A stretch of 64,000 nt of DNA from Methylobacterium sp. Leaf99 (GTDB taxonomy: Bacteria > Pseudomonadota > Alphaproteobacteria > Rhizobiales > Beijerinckiaceae). Position 1 is the first letter of the stretch; the number at the start of each line of letters is the position of its first letter. The position numbers and the translations under genes are program-made. Shown piece after piece: positions 62,109 through 64,000 of this stretch. The DNA is taken from the NCBI RefSeq assembly GCF_001422375.1, contig NZ_LMMU01000001.1, positions 1,176,089 through 1,240,088 of the forward strand, read 5' to 3'. A model generated the notes under the pieces. That model was given only the letters and a program-made list of their open reading frames with translations, was not told the DNA's origin and ran no database searches.

Positions 62109-63352
62109 CCATGGTCCGCACGCACGCCCTCCGGTTCGGTGCCGTGATGCTGGCCCATGCGGTGATGTCGGGCCTCGGCGGCGGCTCAGCCCAGGCCGAG
62201 ACGACGCCCGCCAAGGCGCCGCTCCCGCCCGCCGTCAGCGTGGTCGAGGCGCAGCGCCGCGAGATCGTCGAGACGGTGACCGTCACCGGCACCCTGGTGC
62301 CCCGCGACGAGATTCTGGTGACGCCCGAGATCGACGGCACCCGCATCACCGAGGTCCTCGTCGAGGAGGGCATGCGGGTCGAGCGCGGCCAGGTCCTGGC
62401 GCGCCTGTCGCGCGACCTCGTCGATCGCCAGCTCGCCCAGCAGAAGGCCCTCATCGACAAGGCGGCGGCCGTCGTCCCGCAGGCGCAGAGCAGCATCGAG
62501 CAGGCCGAGGCCGCCGAGACGGAGGCGCGCCTCTCCCACGAGCGCGCCCGCCAATTGCTCCAGACGGGCAACGCCACGGCGGTGATCCTCGAGAACCGCA
62601 CCTCCGTCCTGCGCCAGGCGGAGGGCAAGCTGGCGTTTGCCCGCAACGGCCTGATCATCGCGAAGGCCGAGCTCGCCCAGGCCCAGGCCGTGCGCGACGA
62701 ACTCGAACTGCGCCTGGCCCGCACGGAGATCCGCGCGCCGGAGGCCGGCATCGTCAGCCGCCGCACCGCCCGCGTCGGCATGGCGGCGTCCGCCGCGTCC
62801 GAGCCGCTGTTCCGGCTCATCGCGCGGGGGGAAATCGAGCTCGAGGGCGAGGTCATCGAGACGAAGCTGCCGCAGCTGCGCGAGGGCAAGCCCGCCTGGA
62901 TCGTGCTCGGCGACGGCGAACGGGTCCAGGGCAGCGTGCGCGCCATCTATCCGGAGGTCGACAAGGCGAGCCGTCTCGGCAAGGTCCGGGTGCGCCTCGA
63001 CGCCGACCCGCGCCTGCGCATCGGCACCTTCGCCCGCGGCGGCGTCGAGCTCGCCCGCACCCGCGACGTCACCGTGCCCCAGGCCTCCGTCCTCTACGGC
63101 GCCGACCGGCGCAGCACCGTCCTCGTGGTGACCGGCGACCGGGTCGAGGCCCGGGAGGTCCGCACCGGCCTGTCCGACGACGACGATATCGAGATCCGCA
63201 AGGGGCTCGACGCGGGCGAACGGGTGGTGGCCCGGGCCGGCTCGTTCCTGCGCGACGGCGACCGGGTGCGGCCCGTCATGGTCGGGGCACCGGCTCCCGC
63301 CATGGCGGCGAAGCCGTCGCCCCTGACGACCGCCGAGGCCGGCGTTCCGTAG
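62105..63352 (+). CDS. RND efflux membrane fusion protein
   Basis: 415-aa periplasmic adaptor. Signal peptide (LRFGAVMLAHAVMSGLGGGS, cleavage near AQA). Barrel-sandwich halves (TVTGTLVPRDEILVTPEIDG; ELRLARTEIRAPEAGIVSRR), a coiled-coil hairpin between them (VVPQAQSSIEQAEAAETEAR) and a beta-barrel domain. Couples the inner-membrane pump to an outer-membrane channel; no channel gene is present here. Confidence 0.9.
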   Translation: MTMVRTHALRFGAVMLAHAVMSGLGGGSAQAETTPAKAPLPPAVSVVEAQRREIVETVTVTGTLVPRDEILVTPEIDGTRITEVLVEEGMRVERGQVLARLSRDLVDRQLAQQKALIDKAAAVVPQAQSSIEQAEAAETEARLSHERARQLLQTGNATAVILENRTSVLRQAEGKLAFARNGLIIAKAELAQAQAVRDELELRLARTEIRAPEAGIVSRRTARVGMAASAASEPLFRLIARGEIELEGEVIETKLPQLREGKPAWIVLGDGERVQGSVRAIYPEVDKASRLGKVRVRLDADPRLRIGTFARGGVELARTRDVTVPQASVLYGADRRSTVLVVTGDRVEAREVRTGLSDDDDIEIRKGLDAGERVVARAGSFLRDGDRVRPVMVGAPAPAMAAKPSPLTTAEAGVP

Positions 63353-63394
63353 GCCGCCCCGGCCCCCCGCGCTTCGCACCGGAGACCTCGTCCC

Positions 63395-64000
63395 ATGCGC
63401 CTGAACGTCTCCGCCTGGGCGATCCGCAAGCCCATCGGGCCCCTGGTCCTGTTCCTCGTGCTGATCGTCCTCGGGCTGGTCAGTTTCCGGGGCCTCGCCG
63501 TCACGCGCATGCCCAACGTCGACGTGCCCATCGTCTCCGTGGCGATCACGCAGGCGGGGGCGGCGCCGTCCGAGCTGCAGACCCAGGTGACGAAGTGGGT
63601 CGAGGATTCCATCGCCGGCGTGCGCGGGGTCAAGCACATCACCTCGGCCATCACCGAGGGTTCGTCCGTCACCACCGTCGAGTTCCGCCTCGAGGTGAAC
63701 ACCGACCGGGCCGTCAACGACGTCAAGGACGCGGTCTCGAAGATCCGCATCAACCTGCCGCGCACCATCGACGAGCCGGTGATCAGCCGCGTCGAGATCG
63801 CCGGCCTGCCGATCCTCGTCTACGGCGTCACCGCCCCGGCCATGACCCCCGCCGACCTGTCCTGGCTCGTGGAGGACAAGATCGCCCGCACCCTCCAGGG
63901 GGTGAAGGGCGTCGGCGGCGTCGAGCGCGTCGGCGGCGTCGCCCGCGAACTGCGCGTGGTGCTCCAGCCCGACCGCCTCCTGGCGCTCGGCATCACGGCG
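63395..64000 (+). CDS. RND efflux pump, inner-membrane transporter (partial)
   Basis: First 202 residues of an AcrB/MexB-type transporter cut by the window end. MRLNVSAWAIRKPIGPLVLF with TM1 (LVLFLVLIVLGLVSFRGLAV), then RMPNVDVPIVSVAITQAGAA, VTKWVEDSIAGVRGVKHITS and FRLEVNTDRAVNDVKDAVSK are typical of RND pore-domain starts. cggaga RBS before the ATG at 63395. Expected role: proton-driven export of hydrophobic compounds; the substrate class cannot be told. Confidence 0.92.
   Translation, partial: MRLNVSAWAIRKPIGPLVLFLVLIVLGLVSFRGLAVTRMPNVDVPIVSVAITQAGAAPSELQTQVTKWVEDSIAGVRGVKHITSAITEGSSVTTVEFRLEVNTDRAVNDVKDAVSKIRINLPRTIDEPVISRVEIAGLPILVYGVTAPAMTPADLSWLVEDKIARTLQGVKGVGGVERVGGVARELRVVLQPDRLLALGITA

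Noticed and set aside
1..64000. CRISPR arrays, tRNA or rRNA genes, insertion sequences
   Set aside because: No regularly spaced repeats, no cloverleaf-like intergenic sequences, and no transposase-like protein were seen when reading the window.

Overview
The window is a continuous piece of a high-GC alphaproteobacterial chromosome. The most likely source is the Methylobacterium/Methylorubrum group. The reasons are the flagellin N-terminus, the intracellular PHA depolymerase, the S21 protein with a basic/proline-alanine tail, the gene style (dense, GC-rich, many GTG/TTG starts and 4-bp ATGA/GTGA overlaps) and the mixture of GST, RND and phosphonate genes. No rRNA, tRNA, CRISPR array, insertion sequence or complete prophage was seen.

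Layout. 0-2.4 kb: a flagellin with a duplicated variable region, facing a FlaG-like protein across a terminator. 2.5-4.3 kb: modBC, the molybdate ABC transporter core, without modA. 4.8-10.6 kb: housekeeping genes (prmA, an M24B aminopeptidase, accA, an L,D-transpeptidase lipoprotein). 10.6-14.2 kb: aldehyde dehydrogenase, class II glutamine amidotransferase, a single-domain response regulator, rpsU. 14.4-18.9 kb: phaZ, a glutathione transferase, an OmpR/EnvZ-type two-component pair. 19.1-22.7 kb: ubiK, a YbjN protein, proC, a TetR regulator, a secreted DUF4142 protein. 23.0-23.8 kb: a conspicuously AT-rich two-gene cassette whose first gene is frameshifted by a 10-bp tandem duplication. 23.8-28.8 kb: polA, a HepT/MntA toxin-antitoxin pair with a degenerate toxin motif, and a YihY/BrkB membrane protein. 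29.1-37.4 kb: a YbaL-type antiporter, decayed gene remnants (LacI-like and perhaps VOC-like), a cysteine synthase, a polysaccharide deacetylase, an aldo/keto reductase-oxidoreductase-nucleotide carrier operon, and a ModE-like regulator. 37.8-42.8 kb: two glycosyltransferases and a Wzz/GumC-type chain-length protein, a small exopolysaccharide locus.

42.8-51.7 kb is a complete 2-aminoethylphosphonate (AEP) module. It holds an EamA-type membrane protein, DeoR and LysR regulators, PhnW transaminase, PhnX phosphonatase, and an ABC importer (binding protein, ATPase, fused double permease). AEP would be imported, transaminated to phosphonoacetaldehyde, and cleaved to acetaldehyde and phosphate. Candidate operators for both regulators are visible.

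51.7-56.1 kb: a Crp/Fnr regulator, a small secreted protein, two GSTs, an AllA-type ureidoglycolate lyase and an SDR. 56.2-57.3 kb: modA plus a molbindin behind a ModE-box-like sequence, so the molybdate genes lie at three places in this window (2.5, 37 and 56 kb). 57.3-60.8 kb: a FecBCD/BtuFCD-type importer with a TsaA/TrmO-like protein. 61.1-64.0 kb: an RND efflux operon (small membrane protein, TetR repressor, membrane fusion protein, RND pump running off the window) behind two copies of a near-palindromic operator spaced two helical turns apart.

The features most worth a second look are the AT-rich cassette with its slippage-type frameshift, the HepT toxin that has lost its catalytic arginine, the scattered molybdate genes, and the decayed regulator fragment at 31 kb.
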